A stretch of DNA of 35,797 nucleotides from an uncultured Succinivibrio sp. (GTDB lineage: Bacteria; Pseudomonadota; Gammaproteobacteria; Enterobacterales; Succinivibrionaceae), in contig CAAECI010000025.1 of assembly GCA_900754255.1 (NCBI GenBank), positions 1 to 35,797 of the forward strand, in the 5' to 3' direction. Position 1 is the first letter of the stretch. Each line of letters starts with the position of its first letter. The position numbers were made by a program, and so were the translations under genes. This document shows, piece by piece, positions 17,329 through 25,803 of the stretch. Under the pieces are notes generated by a model, which made no database searches, was not told the DNA's origin, and saw only the letters and a list, made by a program, of their open reading frames with translations.

Positions 17329-17540
17329 TTTAAACTCCTGAATATTTCTCGGTCATTGTAGCAAAAAAGCAAGGTAGACCCTTGAGTAAAGCATCTTTTC
17401 CCATCGAATAGATCTACATTTCAAAAATTTACTTGTGTGAGACAACTCAAAAGTTCGCAAACGATCACGTAATTAATGCTCAAGCTGTAATATATTAGTA
17501 GCAGTATTAAAAACCTTTTAATTTCAAAAGAGAGCAACTT

Positions 17541-17840
17541 ATGGCACTGACACGCGCAGAAATTGCGGAACGCCTCATCATTAAGATCGGCATGGGTAAG
17601 AACACCGCACAGGACTTCGTCGACAGTTTCTTTGAGTTTATAGCCGGCAATTTGGAAAAGGGTGATACCGTGAAGCTTACCGGCTTTGGAAACTTCGAGC
17701 TTAAAGAGAAAACCGCTCGTCCCGGACGTAATCCCAAAACCGGCAAGGAGGTGATGATCACCCCGCGCAGAGTAACCACCTTCAAGGCCGGTCAAAAATT
17801 GCGCAACCGCATCGACAATAAGGATAAAAAGAAGGCCTGA
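17541..17840 (+). CDS. ihfA: Integration host factor alpha subunit
   Basis: IHF is a DNA-bending heterodimer acting in recombination, replication and transcription. The 99 residues begin MALTRAEIAERL, matching IhfA (MALTKAEMSEYL), and carry the DNA-intercalating loop RPGRNPKTGKEV and then FKAGQKLRNRI. Subunit alpha is favoured over HU or beta by the start and by GNFELKEKTARPGRNPKTG. An AGAG-containing ribosome site lies about 8 nt upstream. The gene stands alone, divergent from usg and followed by a strong terminator, and not downstream of pheT as in E. coli. Confidence 0.92.
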   Translation: MALTRAEIAERLIIKIGMGKNTAQDFVDSFFEFIAGNLEKGDTVKLTGFGNFELKEKTARPGRNPKTGKEVMITPRRVTTFKAGQKLRNRIDNKDKKKA

Positions 17841-17882
17841 TCACCGCCTCTTCCTTGAAAAGCCTAAAATACGAAAAAAAAA

Positions 17883-17918
17883 TTACCGAGATCACGTAAA
17901 TCTCGGTAAGTTTTTTTT
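17883..17918 (+). terminator. Strong intrinsic terminator after ihfA
   Basis: TTACCGAGAT (17883-17892) and ATCTCGGTAA (17900-17909) form a 10-bp perfect stem with a 7-nt loop, followed by G and eight T. An A-run precedes it, so it could also work on the opposite strand. Confidence 0.93.
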
Positions 17919-17985
17919 ACACTGACGTATAAGAAAACAGTAAGGCTCTTTAAGCGGAAAATAAAATACGAGAGAGAGAATTAAA

Positions 17986-18054
17986 ATGCTCTGCCGTACA
18001 TTCGTTTCCGTCCGAAGTCCTCTATTTTCGAGCGTAAACAAGGTTCGCATTTAA
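17986..18054 (+). CDS. Possible 22-codon leader ORF before the HPr-like gene
   Basis: ATG 17986 opens a 22-residue frame (begins MLCRTFVSVR, ends SSVNKVRI). It is preceded by a GAGAGAGAG purine run 7-8 nt upstream. Its TAA (18052-18054) overlaps the AAGGA Shine-Dalgarno of the HPr-like gene, which starts 10 nt later. This layout would couple translation of the two. It could also be chance in a leader of this length. Confidence 0.35.
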   Translation: MLCRTFVSVRSPLFSSVNKVRI

Positions 18055-18064
18055 GGAAATTTTT

Positions 18065-18325
18065 ATGATTTCATTCGATTTTACCGTCAAGGATCGCGAC
18101 GGGATCCACGCACGCCCTGCAGGAGCCATCATCAAAGCAGTTTCGGCCTTCAAATCCGACGTGATAATTGACTTTAAGGGTCGCTCCGTATCGCTAAAGG
18201 GTGGGATATTCGCGCTTTTGGGCCTTGGAATACGCTGCGGCGACACCTTTAAAATAAGTGTCAAGGGTGAGGATGAAAAGGAAGCTGCAGGTGTAATTTC
18301 AAAAACCTTTGACGAATTCCTTTAG
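18065..18325 (+). CDS. HPr-family phosphocarrier protein
   Basis: This 86-residue protein fits the HPr fold. His15 in DGIHARPAGAI is the PTS phosphorylation site with the usual Arg17-Pro18. The second helix region reads SLKGGIFALLGLGI: the position of the regulatory Ser46 is Gly, so control by HPr kinase is not expected. It could be the general HPr (ptsH) or a specialised paralogue such as NPr. No ptsI, crr or EII genes are next to it. AAGGA lies about 7 nt before the ATG. Confidence 0.88.
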   Translation: MISFDFTVKDRDGIHARPAGAIIKAVSAFKSDVIIDFKGRSVSLKGGIFALLGLGIRCGDTFKISVKGEDEKEAAGVISKTFDEFL

Positions 18326-18331
18326 CTTAAG

Positions 18332-18408
18332 TTAGGGAGCGAAGACCGGCTCAAGGGAATTTTTTGGGGGAAAGCCTGCAGGATCTGCTCCTAATCTGCG
18401 CTCCCCTA
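18332..18408. other. Long-range inverted repeat downstream of the HPr-like gene
   Basis: TAGGGAGCG (18332-18340) can pair with CGCTCCCCTA (18399-18408) with one bulged base, enclosing a G/T-rich segment with a T5G5 run and a smaller GCAGGA...TCCT hairpin. It starts 6 nt after the HPr-like stop. It may be a complex terminator or a structured leader for the next gene (18572), but it lacks a clear T-tract. Confidence 0.3.
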
Positions 18409-18571
18409 TTTACTTCAATTCGTTGCCATCTTGGCAAGCAAAAACCAACGCATTACGATTATTTTTGAGATCGAAGGTGCAATCCTGATCACGCATTATT
18501 GGCAAGATCCGTAAGAAAATATATCTTAACCATATGAGCCTAATTTAAGCAGAACAGAATTCAGGACGGCT

Positions 18572-19513
18572 ATGACTATGACTGTTGATAAAAGAGACTA
18601 CATCATCCCCTCAGTCCATCTGGCGGAGGTATTCCACGCAAGTTATAAGGATCGGGGAGCATTGGCCGCATCCGTCGAGCATATAGTGCAGGACGGCTTC
18701 TACCGTTCGGTAGAGCTTCCGATCATTGAAAACAAGGAGGATCGCAGGCGTATTTGCGAGGCCTTTTTGGTGCCGGGCTGCCGCGTCGGCAATGTCATAG
18801 TTTGGAGCGGCCTCTATGCCGCCGAGCATGAGCTCGACATCAACTCCTGCGACGAGGCCATACGTAAAAAATCCGTCGATACGCTCAAAAGGCTCATTGA
18901 AGAGGCCTGTGAATGCGGAGCCGGAAACTTCGGAGTAGTATCCGGACGTGATACCGGCATTTTGGAACGCTCCTGCGCCTTTCGGGCGCTGATGAAGAGT
19001 CTTACCGAGCTTACCGAATTTGCAAAGGAGCATAAGCAAAATCTTATCTTCGAGCCCGTGGAGAGATTCTCTGGTCGTAATGCGCTGCTCGGCAATACCG
19101 AGGATACGCTGCAGCTACTTGAGCTTCTAAAGCCGCAGCTGCCTACCCTCTATTGCTGCTACGATACCGCGCATACGGCCCTAAATCGCGAGCTTTTGAC
19201 CGCCGCACTTGTCAATATGCAAAATTACATCGGCAATATCCATCTTTCAAATGCGGTGTTGGATCTTGAGGATCCCCTGTACGGAGACAATCACATTGCT
19301 CCGGGACTGCCGGGCTTTTTAACCGTCAAAGCCGCAGAAAAGCTGTTGCTTAAGGCCTGGGAGCTGAATCTTAACCGCAAAAACGGCATGATAGTTTGCA
19401 CGGAGCTCAGACAAAGAGACGATACGCCAAAGACGCAAAAATTTGATGCCTATGTTGCCGCCACGGACTTTTTAAAGCAGCTTATGCTCGAGTTCGTGCT
19501 GGAGGCAAAATAG
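18572..19513 (+). CDS. Sugar phosphate isomerase/epimerase-like TIM-barrel protein
   Basis: This 313-residue protein resembles the xylose-isomerase-like/AP-endonuclease-2 TIM-barrel family (IolE/IolI/UlaE type). Candidate metal ligands follow the family order: Glu in IFEPVE, Asp/His in CYDTAHTA, His in NIHLSNA, His in GDNHIAPG and Glu in VCTELR. Members isomerise or epimerise sugars and inositol derivatives using a divalent metal. The substrate is not evident, and no sugar kinase or transporter is adjacent other than the HPr-like gene upstream. AGGA lies 6 nt before the ATG. Confidence 0.8.
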   Translation: MTMTVDKRDYIIPSVHLAEVFHASYKDRGALAASVEHIVQDGFYRSVELPIIENKEDRRRICEAFLVPGCRVGNVIVWSGLYAAEHELDINSCDEAIRKKSVDTLKRLIEEACECGAGNFGVVSGRDTGILERSCAFRALMKSLTELTEFAKEHKQNLIFEPVERFSGRNALLGNTEDTLQLLELLKPQLPTLYCCYDTAHTALNRELLTAALVNMQNYIGNIHLSNAVLDLEDPLYGDNHIAPGLPGFLTVKAAEKLLLKAWELNLNRKNGMIVCTELRQRDDTPKTQKFDAYVAATDFLKQLMLEFVLEAK

Positions 19514-19537
19514 TTTTTATTACCTCGTGAAAAGTAA

Positions 19538-19574
19538 AAAGCCCTGTTGCATTTTTTGCCGCAGGGCTTTTTTT
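19538..19574 (+). terminator. Terminator after the TIM-barrel gene
   Basis: AAAGCCCTG (19538-19546) pairs with CAGGGCTTT (19562-19570), and the T-run extends to 19574. The A-run on the left lets it serve the convergent minus-strand lipoprotein gene as well. Confidence 0.85.
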
Positions 19575-19590
19575 AGGTTACGCACCGCAA

Positions 19591-20592
19591 CTACTTTTGC
19601 GGAGAGAGGATCTTCAAGGAGCAGATCCCGTCAAGATCGGCATCCTCGGCGTGCATTTTTTTGTAATTATCCCCGGAGCACAGCTCACGCTGATATTTCT
19701 GCATTTTATTACGGGCCTCGTGCATGAGCTTGGGCAGATCGGCATTTATATCGTTCATGGTATCGAGCAGATGCTGCTGGGTATCCATGATCTCATTGAT
19801 ATAACGCGGCGACACGGGCTTGTCGGACACCACCGGATCCTTTGTACCCGTAGCATCCATAACCGTCATAGTACGATCGCTTCCTGAATAGGTGAAGGCC
19901 ACTCCCGTCATACGCGATTTTCCGTCCCCGTCTGAGGGGACCTCAAAGAGTGAATAAAATAGATCGGAGGTATAGTTACCGTCGCCGTAGGAGCGCGAAA
20001 ATTCCTCGGAATAATTGGGGTACATGCGGATCATGGACAGAGAATCATCTGAAAAGACGAAATCGTAGGTTTCCGCCTTGGTATAGTCAGTCCTGATCAC
20101 CGCAAAACCGTGCGACTGCTCGTCATAATCGGTCACGAAGAAGGTTTGGAGCAAGGAATCGTCCCTTCCCGACCAAATCTTGCCCGATCTTTCCGAAAAA
20201 CCGTAGTAGCTCACCATGGAACCCTTGCCGTCACCCTCATAGAGTCTGACGCTGTCCTGCTCCCCTGCATTATCAAGCAGGATCACAAGACCAAGCCCCT
20301 GTGCATAGCCACCCTTTGAGCACTTCCCGTACCATTTGAGCGGTACCTGCCCAGACGGTCCCGAGGTCCACAGCTTAACCAAGCATTTTTCCTCAATATT
20401 GGAGGGTTGCACAAAATGGACCTGCTCGGAGTATTTTCCCAAGGCCAGATCCCTGATATACGCCGAGGCCAATCTTTTATGATCGGCCGTACAATAGGCA
20501 TAGGAGGTTAAATCGTCTGAGACGGTCTCTACATTCTGACTGCAGGATGCAAGCGTAAATACGCATGCGGCGGCAACGGCAATTTTATACAT
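19591..20592 (-). CDS. Outer-membrane-type lipoprotein with a MORN-like stretch, function unknown
   Basis: The N-terminus (MYKIAVAAACVFTLASC) is a lipoprotein signal with lipobox L-A-S-C17. Ser at +2 predicts outer-membrane sorting. The mature part (about 316 residues) is not recognised as a whole. Around residues 83-125 the pattern W-Y-G-K-C-x-x-G-x-x-x-G-x-G, followed by YEGDGKGS and the WSG region, resembles MORN repeats. The C-terminal 60 residues are a charged helix with two cysteines. It starts 3 nt after the DUF285 gene stop, so the two are co-transcribed and may act together. Confidence 0.72.
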   Translation of the reverse strand: MYKIAVAAACVFTLASCSQNVETVSDDLTSYAYCTADHKRLASAYIRDLALGKYSEQVHFVQPSNIEEKCLVKLWTSGPSGQVPLKWYGKCSKGGYAQGLGLVILLDNAGEQDSVRLYEGDGKGSMVSYYGFSERSGKIWSGRDDSLLQTFFVTDYDEQSHGFAVIRTDYTKAETYDFVFSDDSLSMIRMYPNYSEEFSRSYGDGNYTSDLFYSLFEVPSDGDGKSRMTGVAFTYSGSDRTMTVMDATGTKDPVVSDKPVSPRYINEIMDTQQHLLDTMNDINADLPKLMHEARNKMQKYQRELCSGDNYKKMHAEDADLDGICSLKILSPQK

Positions 20593-20595
20593 ACT

Positions 20596-21750
20596 TTAGG
20601 CCTGAGGCTGGTTCATTAACCCAAATACCAATATGACTATGATAAAGCAAAGAATGAGCGCAAGACGCTTTTTAAATTCCGCACGGCGCTCAGATGCCGA
20701 TTTGGTCATCACATGCTCACGATAATACTTCATCTTGAAGTCCTCGGACGGAAGCTTGGGGTGCTTTGCAGTGTCGGTCATATGCGGGCACTCCAAAAAC
20801 ATATTCTCGTCATTTTTTAGAGCGGATGTATCCCAAGCACTCAGATCCTGATCAAAGTCCTTGGCCTTGAAAAAGGCATAGGACAGATCCTTGACTTTGG
20901 AAACGTCCCATGCGGAGAGATCCTGATTAAAGCTTGAGGCCTTATAGAAGATCCCCTTCATCGACTCCACATTGGCGGTATTAAGTGCGGAAATATCCTG
21001 ATTGAAATTCTTACAGGAGGCGAACATCACGTCCATATTCTTGACATTGGATGTATCCCATACGGAGATGTCCTTATTGAAGTTTACACAGCCTGCAAAC
21101 ATGCCGAGCATGGATTTGACATGTGAGGTATCCCATTTCTCGATCCCGTCAAAATCGATGCGTTTATTTTCCTGAACCTGATTTTGGTTATAGATGGCAA
21201 AGCAGTAGGTAAGATCGTCAAGACCTGAAATATCTATATCTCCTAAGGCTACGTTGGCGCTGTTGACCAAAACGCGCAAATCGATGACGTCAGCAGGGAC
21301 AAATTTGATCCTACTTTTTAATGGATCGAGCTCTGCCGCCTCACAGGCCGCATTTAAGATCCTCTTGTAATCGAGCATGCGCTCGGACTGCACCTCCAGG
21401 ATCTTGTTCTCCTCCTTTGAAAAAACCTCAAAGCGCTCACGGAATTTACATACGAGATCCTTGGTATTGAAGACAAAATCGTCACCGTCCTTTACAAGCT
21501 TTACGCTCAAATCCAAAAGCTCGGCCTTGTCACCGTCCTTTAAGGGCTCACCCTTAAGACGCGCCTTAGCCTCGGGCTTTAGGAGCTTGTCCCATTGAGC
21601 CTTAGCCGCCACGGTAAAATCTATATAAACGGCCCCATCCTTTATTTCGCATTTGCCGTAGCTGCCGTGCTCGGCGCTTGAGGTGAAGATCTCCTGCACG
21701 TTTTTAAAAAGCCCGTCGGCATAAGCTGAATTCTTTTTCTTTCCGAACAT
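20596..21750 (-). CDS. DUF285 (BspA-type) repeat protein, predicted tail-anchored
   Basis: This 384-residue protein has five consecutive 25-residue repeats at about 206-330 (WDTS-x-V-K-x-M-x-x-M-F-x-x-C-x-x-F-N-x-D-I-S), the DUF285/BspA leucine-rich-like pattern usual in surface proteins. No N-terminal signal peptide is present (MFGKKKNSAYADG). The only membrane segment is at the C-terminus (about 362-378, ALILCFIIVILVFGLM), preceded by RRAEFKKR. That predicts an N-in, cytoplasm-facing tail-anchored protein, which is unusual for the family. The N-terminal 170 residues are charged and unrecognised. GGAA lies 7-8 nt before the ATG. It is followed immediately by the lipoprotein gene. Confidence 0.8.
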   Translation of the reverse strand: MFGKKKNSAYADGLFKNVQEIFTSSAEHGSYGKCEIKDGAVYIDFTVAAKAQWDKLLKPEAKARLKGEPLKDGDKAELLDLSVKLVKDGDDFVFNTKDLVCKFRERFEVFSKEENKILEVQSERMLDYKRILNAACEAAELDPLKSRIKFVPADVIDLRVLVNSANVALGDIDISGLDDLTYCFAIYNQNQVQENKRIDFDGIEKWDTSHVKSMLGMFAGCVNFNKDISVWDTSNVKNMDVMFASCKNFNQDISALNTANVESMKGIFYKASSFNQDLSAWDVSKVKDLSYAFFKAKDFDQDLSAWDTSALKNDENMFLECPHMTDTAKHPKLPSEDFKMKYYREHVMTKSASERRAEFKKRLALILCFIIVILVFGLMNQPQA

Positions 21751-22117
21751 TTTTTATTTCCGAATATATAGATCACCGTTTAACCCAACGTCGCCACCAA
21801 ATCCTGTGCGCTGTCGCTGCGGATTTTTCTCGTTTTGCTACGTAGGCACGGTAATTTAGGTATAGTGCACAATCTGAGAGATCCCATTAAGCTCATTTTT
21901 TAAAGGATGAGCAAGGTGGTTCCCAGTTGAATTTTCAGCAGTATAGCATTTACCGTAAAAAGCTAGGATCATAACTTTACTTAGGAACGCATTAGTCCTG
22001 CACATTTATTTAATCATGTCGGATTTAACAAAAAATTTGTGCAAACATTTTGCATTCTAAAGCATGAGCGGTCACAATACGGCGAAAATCATACGCTTTT
22101 GAGTAGAAGTTAAAAAA
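21751..22117. other. Divergent intergenic region
   Basis: This 367-bp stretch separates the DUF285 gene (-) from the sulfatase-fold gene (+) and holds no convincing gene. Features seen are GTGCAC at about 21865 after TATAGT, and a TTGTGCAAA...TTTGCA pair near 22035-22055. It presumably holds the promoters of both flanking genes; no single promoter is convincing. Confidence 0.5.
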
Positions 22118-24109
22118 ATGCCCCAGCCTTTAGAAAACGAAAATAAATCATTCCTGCATAAAGGGATCATGCCTCTTGTCATCTTTGTGCTCCTGTCCCT
22201 TTTATTGTTTTCTCTGTCGCGTACGGCCTTATGCCTGTGGCATGGCATACCCTTAGGCGATCATTTCTTCGATATATTCGTGCAGGGACTGCGCAGTGAT
22301 TTTTCAATAATTTGCACCACCTACGCCCCCGTATTATTGCTACTCATCATCGCGAATCTTTGCGGACGCGGCAGGGCGTTGCTCATCATGGCCTCGATAT
22401 TATCGGCGCTCGTCTTTACCGTGCATCTGCTCATGGAGCTTGCAACTCCGCCCTTTATCGAGGAATACGGTGTACGCCCGAACCATCTCTTTGTGGACTA
22501 TCTCGTCTATCCCAAGGAAGTGATCTCAACGCTTATAGGCGGTCATTTGACAGCCCTGTGCCTGTCAATAATTGCAGGGATCATTTGCTTTGTTTTAACG
22601 CTTAGACTGGCCCTCAGACTCTATAGAGGCTACATATTCATCTCCCGCCCCAAAACTCTGCTGATCTTGTGCTTGGGAATTGTTGTCTGCGCACTCGGCA
22701 TACGCTCGACGCTCGGACATCGTCCCTTAAATCCTTCCATGCTGAGCTTTGGCAACGATCCGCTTGCAAACGACATGCCGGTCAATTCCTCCTTTAAGGT
22801 TTTCTACGCCCTGAGACATTATGGTGAAAACGATCTCAACGAGGGACAGCTTTATGCCTACGACAACGAGGTCAATATCATCGCGGCGGCCAAACGGCTT
22901 TCCGCCCGTCACGATCCTGCGCAGCTTGATCCAAAATGTCCCTTAAATCAGGTGCTCACTCCCAAATTCAGCGGATCGCCTAAAAATGTGGTAGTTATTT
23001 TAGAGGAATCGATGGGAGCCGATTTTGTGGCCTCGCTGGGCGGACTGCCGCTTACCCCCAATCTGGAGAGGATCGCCGCTAAGAATTGGGCCTTTACCGG
23101 CATGTATGCCGCAGGACATCGCAGCGTGCGCGGCATCGAGGCCGTGACCGCCGGCTTCCCTCCAAGCCCGCTGGCCTCGCAGGTCAAGCTTGATCACGTA
23201 TCACCCATGGCCACGCTCATGCAGATCTATAAAAATCTGGGCTACCACACCTCCTTCATCTACGGCGGCGAGAGCCATTTTGACAATATGCGCACCTACT
23301 TCCTCTATAACGGCACCGACGAGGTGGTGGAGCAAAAGGATTACGAAGATCCCTCCTTCACCGCCTCCTGGGGAGTAAGCGATGAGGATCTGTTTGCAAA
23401 AGCCCACAGCAAATTTCAAAAGTGGTATGCCGAGGGTAAGCCTTTTTGCTCTGTGGTATTCTCAAGCTCATTCCACGATCCCTTTGACATACCTCAGGGT
23501 AAGGTCGACATCGGCAATATAGAAACCAAGGAGCCCTTGCGTCTTGCCGCCGTAAAATACGCCGACTATGCTTTGGGCAAATTCATGGATGCGGCGGAGA
23601 AAAGCGCCTATTACAAGGATACCATCTTCGTGATCATCGCCGATCATGAAAGCCGCGTGCAGGGTATCGGCGGCTTTCCCTTCGATAAATTCCTCATCCC
23701 GGCGGTGATCGTAAGCCCCGAGATCGGAGAGAAAAAGGACGATCGCATCGTAAGTCAGATCGATATCTTACCTACGTTGCTGTCGCTGTCGGGAATTGCG
23801 GGAGAATTTCCGCTCGTAGGTCAGGATCTTACGCAGGATAAGATCAAGGAGCGCGCGCTTATGGTTTACAACGAGCTCTTCGGGCTACGTGCTGAAAACA
23901 AGCTTGCCGTGCTCATGCCCGATCGCAAGGCCGCGTTTTTTAAGATCTCAGGCGATCGCTTTATAGTCAAGGCCGGTAAATCGCTAAGCCCCCTGCCCTT
24001 TGATGAAAAGCTCGTAAAGGAAGGTCAGGCCTTGGAGAATCTGGGACTTGCCACCTACAAGGGCCGATGGAACGACGCCTCCTGCATTAAAGGCCTCAAG
24101 CTCAACTAA
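22118..24109 (+). CDS. LTA synthase (LtaS/OpgB)-family sulfatase-fold membrane transferase
   Basis: This 663-residue protein has five N-terminal membrane segments (about 15-200) and a periplasmic sulfatase-like domain from about residue 285. Metal and active-site motifs are VVVILEES (E296), HRSVRGIEAV with Ser336 in the nucleophile position where Gram-negative relatives generally have RTVRG, and IADHES (D509, H510). Relatives move phosphoglycerol or phosphoethanolamine from phospholipids onto glucans, lipoteichoic acid or lipid A. The Gram-negative setting suggests a glucan or surface-glycan acceptor, but the acceptor is not known. It is followed by a remnant of another sulfatase-fold transferase (24238-24722). 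Confidence 0.86.
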   Translation: MPQPLENENKSFLHKGIMPLVIFVLLSLLLFSLSRTALCLWHGIPLGDHFFDIFVQGLRSDFSIICTTYAPVLLLLIIANLCGRGRALLIMASILSALVFTVHLLMELATPPFIEEYGVRPNHLFVDYLVYPKEVISTLIGGHLTALCLSIIAGIICFVLTLRLALRLYRGYIFISRPKTLLILCLGIVVCALGIRSTLGHRPLNPSMLSFGNDPLANDMPVNSSFKVFYALRHYGENDLNEGQLYAYDNEVNIIAAAKRLSARHDPAQLDPKCPLNQVLTPKFSGSPKNVVVILEESMGADFVASLGGLPLTPNLERIAAKNWAFTGMYAAGHRSVRGIEAVTAGFPPSPLASQVKLDHVSPMATLMQIYKNLGYHTSFIYGGESHFDNMRTYFLYNGTDEVVEQKDYEDPSFTASWGVSDEDLFAKAHSKFQKWYAEGKPFCSVVFSSSFHDPFDIPQGKVDIGNIETKEPLRLAAVKYADYALGKFMDAAEKSAYYKDTIFVIIADHESRVQGIGGFPFDKFLIPAVIVSPEIGEKKDDRIVSQIDILPTLLSLSGIAGEFPLVGQDLTQDKIKERALMVYNELFGLRAENKLAVLMPDRKAAFFKISGDRFIVKAGKSLSPLPFDEKLVKEGQALENLGLATYKGRWNDASCIKGLKLN

Positions 24110-24237
24110 ATTCGATTTGCACAAAACTTAAAAAGCGGGCGCGGGTGTATTTTCGCCTCGTCTGCTTCCCTAGTTGTTCCCTTTATAAAGGATAAGATCA
24201 GGCAAAATTCTAAAGCCGGTGCAGAAAGCTTTCAGAT

Positions 24238-24722
24238 ATGCACGACCACGGTCTGCCTTGGTATGCAGTATTCTTAGCCGTGACCCTTTACTATGCAAGC
24301 GTGCTTAATCTGCAGCTGCTCACGCATTTTTACCGTATTTTAGAGGACAGCGAAAATGTAAGTATCGCCTTTGCCGCAACTCCGCCCTTGGTGCTTTTTT
24401 CCCTGCTCTGCATTATTTTCCTCTGCTTTTTATGGCCCTATGTCTTTAAAATCGTCATGGCCTTTTTTTGATTGCAGTCGGAGCCGTGACCGGACATTTT
24501 GCCTATCGCTACGGGATCATCTTTGACTACGACATGATGATCAATCTGCTTCAAACCAATATGCATGAGGCCAGCACCTATATCACCGCAAAATCGCTAT
24601 GGCAGGGCTTTATATTCGGAATAGTACCCGCCGCATTATTGCTTTACGTCAGGATCATCTGGTCCCAAAGCCTTTTACGCGCGCTTGCGGGCAGGCTGCA
24701 GCCTAGCTCAGGCTCAGGATAA
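24238..24722 (+). pseudogene. Remnant of an EptA-type phosphoethanolamine transferase (N-terminal membrane domain only, frameshifted)
   Basis: Two overlapping frames encode the N-terminal membrane domain of the EptA family. The first (24238-24471) includes TLYYASVLNLQL. The second (24468-24722) includes HFAYRYGIIFDYDMMINLLQTN, matching the conserved YGIVIDxxMIxNxxxT region of EptA. The break lies in a run of seven T (24463-24469); eight T would join the frames as MAFFLIAVGAVTG. The second frame then stops at 24722 with no periplasmic catalytic domain, and its end overlaps the convergent GGDEF gene. The lost catalytic half makes this a pseudogene even if slippage occurs at the T-run. Confidence 0.8.
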
Positions 24723-25803
24723 AGGAGGTTAAGCCATTGCGCTTGGCCTCGTACATGCAACTGTCGGCGACTTTTATGAGCATATCCGTATCATGCTTGG
24801 CACCTTGGTTGAATACCGCACCTAAGGAGGCACCGAGTCCTGCGATGCCGCTGTCGCCAAAGGCCTCATGCAACGAATCGGAGAGCCCCGCCACCGCCTC
24901 CTCAAGCTCCGCTCTTACAGTGAGCTTAAGATAGATCACAAATTCATCGCCGCCGTAGCGTGCAAAAACGCGATCCGGAGCGAAAAAAAGCTTTTGTAAA
25001 ACCGCCACCGTGGTTTTTAAGGCCTCATCGCCGGACTCATGACCCTGGGAATCATTTAATTCCTTGAATTTATTAAGATCCATAAAGATAAGTCCCTCGG
25101 AACCATCCGTCTCACGTATCCTTTCCATTTGCTCAAGGAAAAAACGGTGGTTGCCGATCCCTGTTAGGGCATCAGTCAAGGCTTTTCTTTCCAAACTCTC
25201 CACATGCCTGCACTCGGGGGTGACATCCTCATAGGTGGCGATATATCCGATCTTATGGTCGAACACGTCCTTAAGCTCAGTACTGTTCACCTTGAACCAT
25301 TGCCGTCTGCCTTTTTTATTGCGGATGATATCCTTATAAGACTTCGGCTGCAGAACATTTTCCCAGCCCTCGGAAAAAAGTTGCTGCTTGATTGCAAAGA
25401 TATTGTCCTGTGCCCTGGCGTTTACCCCCTCGGCACTTAGAAAATCCTTAAAAATACGATTGCTTTTTAAGATCCTGCCGTCCTCAGCATGCAAAACTAC
25501 GGCAAAGGGGACCTGATCGATGATGAGCTGGATCTCAGATCCCAAATTCAACACATCGGTAATGTCCGTGGCTATGCCTACCGTCCCGACCACCTCTCCG
25601 GCATCATCAAAAAACGGTGACTTAACGGTGCGAAAGCGGCGGATCCCGTTTACAGTTTCAACCGTTTCATAAAAGATCCCTCTTTTTTTACTTTCAATGA
25701 CCATGTTGTCGCTCTCGGCACAGGCAGGCATCCTCAGCCTGCTTGGATCCACCGTTTTGCTTGGGTTCACCGTCTTTAAAATTCCAAATATAGGAGGGAT
25801 CAC
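24703..25803 (-). CDS. GGDEF diguanylate cyclase, 3' part of a frameshifted PAS-PAS-GGDEF gene
   Basis: From about residue 27 this frame reads the second half of a PAS domain (CAESDNMV to VGTVGIATDITD), then a second PAS domain (about 90-190, IIDQVPFAVVL to YIATYEDVT), then a GGDEF domain (from LTDALTGIGNHRFF). The GGDEF active site is intact (RYGGDEF), with FMDLNKFKELND for metal binding. No RxxD inhibitory site is seen at the expected distance before GGDEF. It would make c-di-GMP in response to a PAS-sensed signal. The first 26 codons from ATG 25803 are out-of-frame reading of the first PAS domain, so the ATG is not a natural start. The true start is in the upstream fragment (25694-26158). 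If translated alone it might still be active. Confidence 0.8.
   Translation of the reverse strand: MIPPIFGILKTVNPSKTVDPSRLRMPACAESDNMVIESKKRGIFYETVETVNGIRRFRTVKSPFFDDAGEVVGTVGIATDITDVLNLGSEIQLIIDQVPFAVVLHAEDGRILKSNRIFKDFLSAEGVNARAQDNIFAIKQQLFSEGWENVLQPKSYKDIIRNKKGRRQWFKVNSTELKDVFDHKIGYIATYEDVTPECRHVESLERKALTDALTGIGNHRFFLEQMERIRETDGSEGLIFMDLNKFKELNDSQGHESGDEALKTTVAVLQKLFFAPDRVFARYGGDEFVIYLKLTVRAELEEAVAGLSDSLHEAFGDSGIAGLGASLGAVFNQGAKHDTDMLIKVADSCMYEAKRNGLTSFILSLS

Noticed and set aside
17421..17795. 124-residue minus-strand ORF opposite ihfA
   Set aside because: It lies on the antisense strand of a clear IhfA coding sequence and has no recognisable domain.
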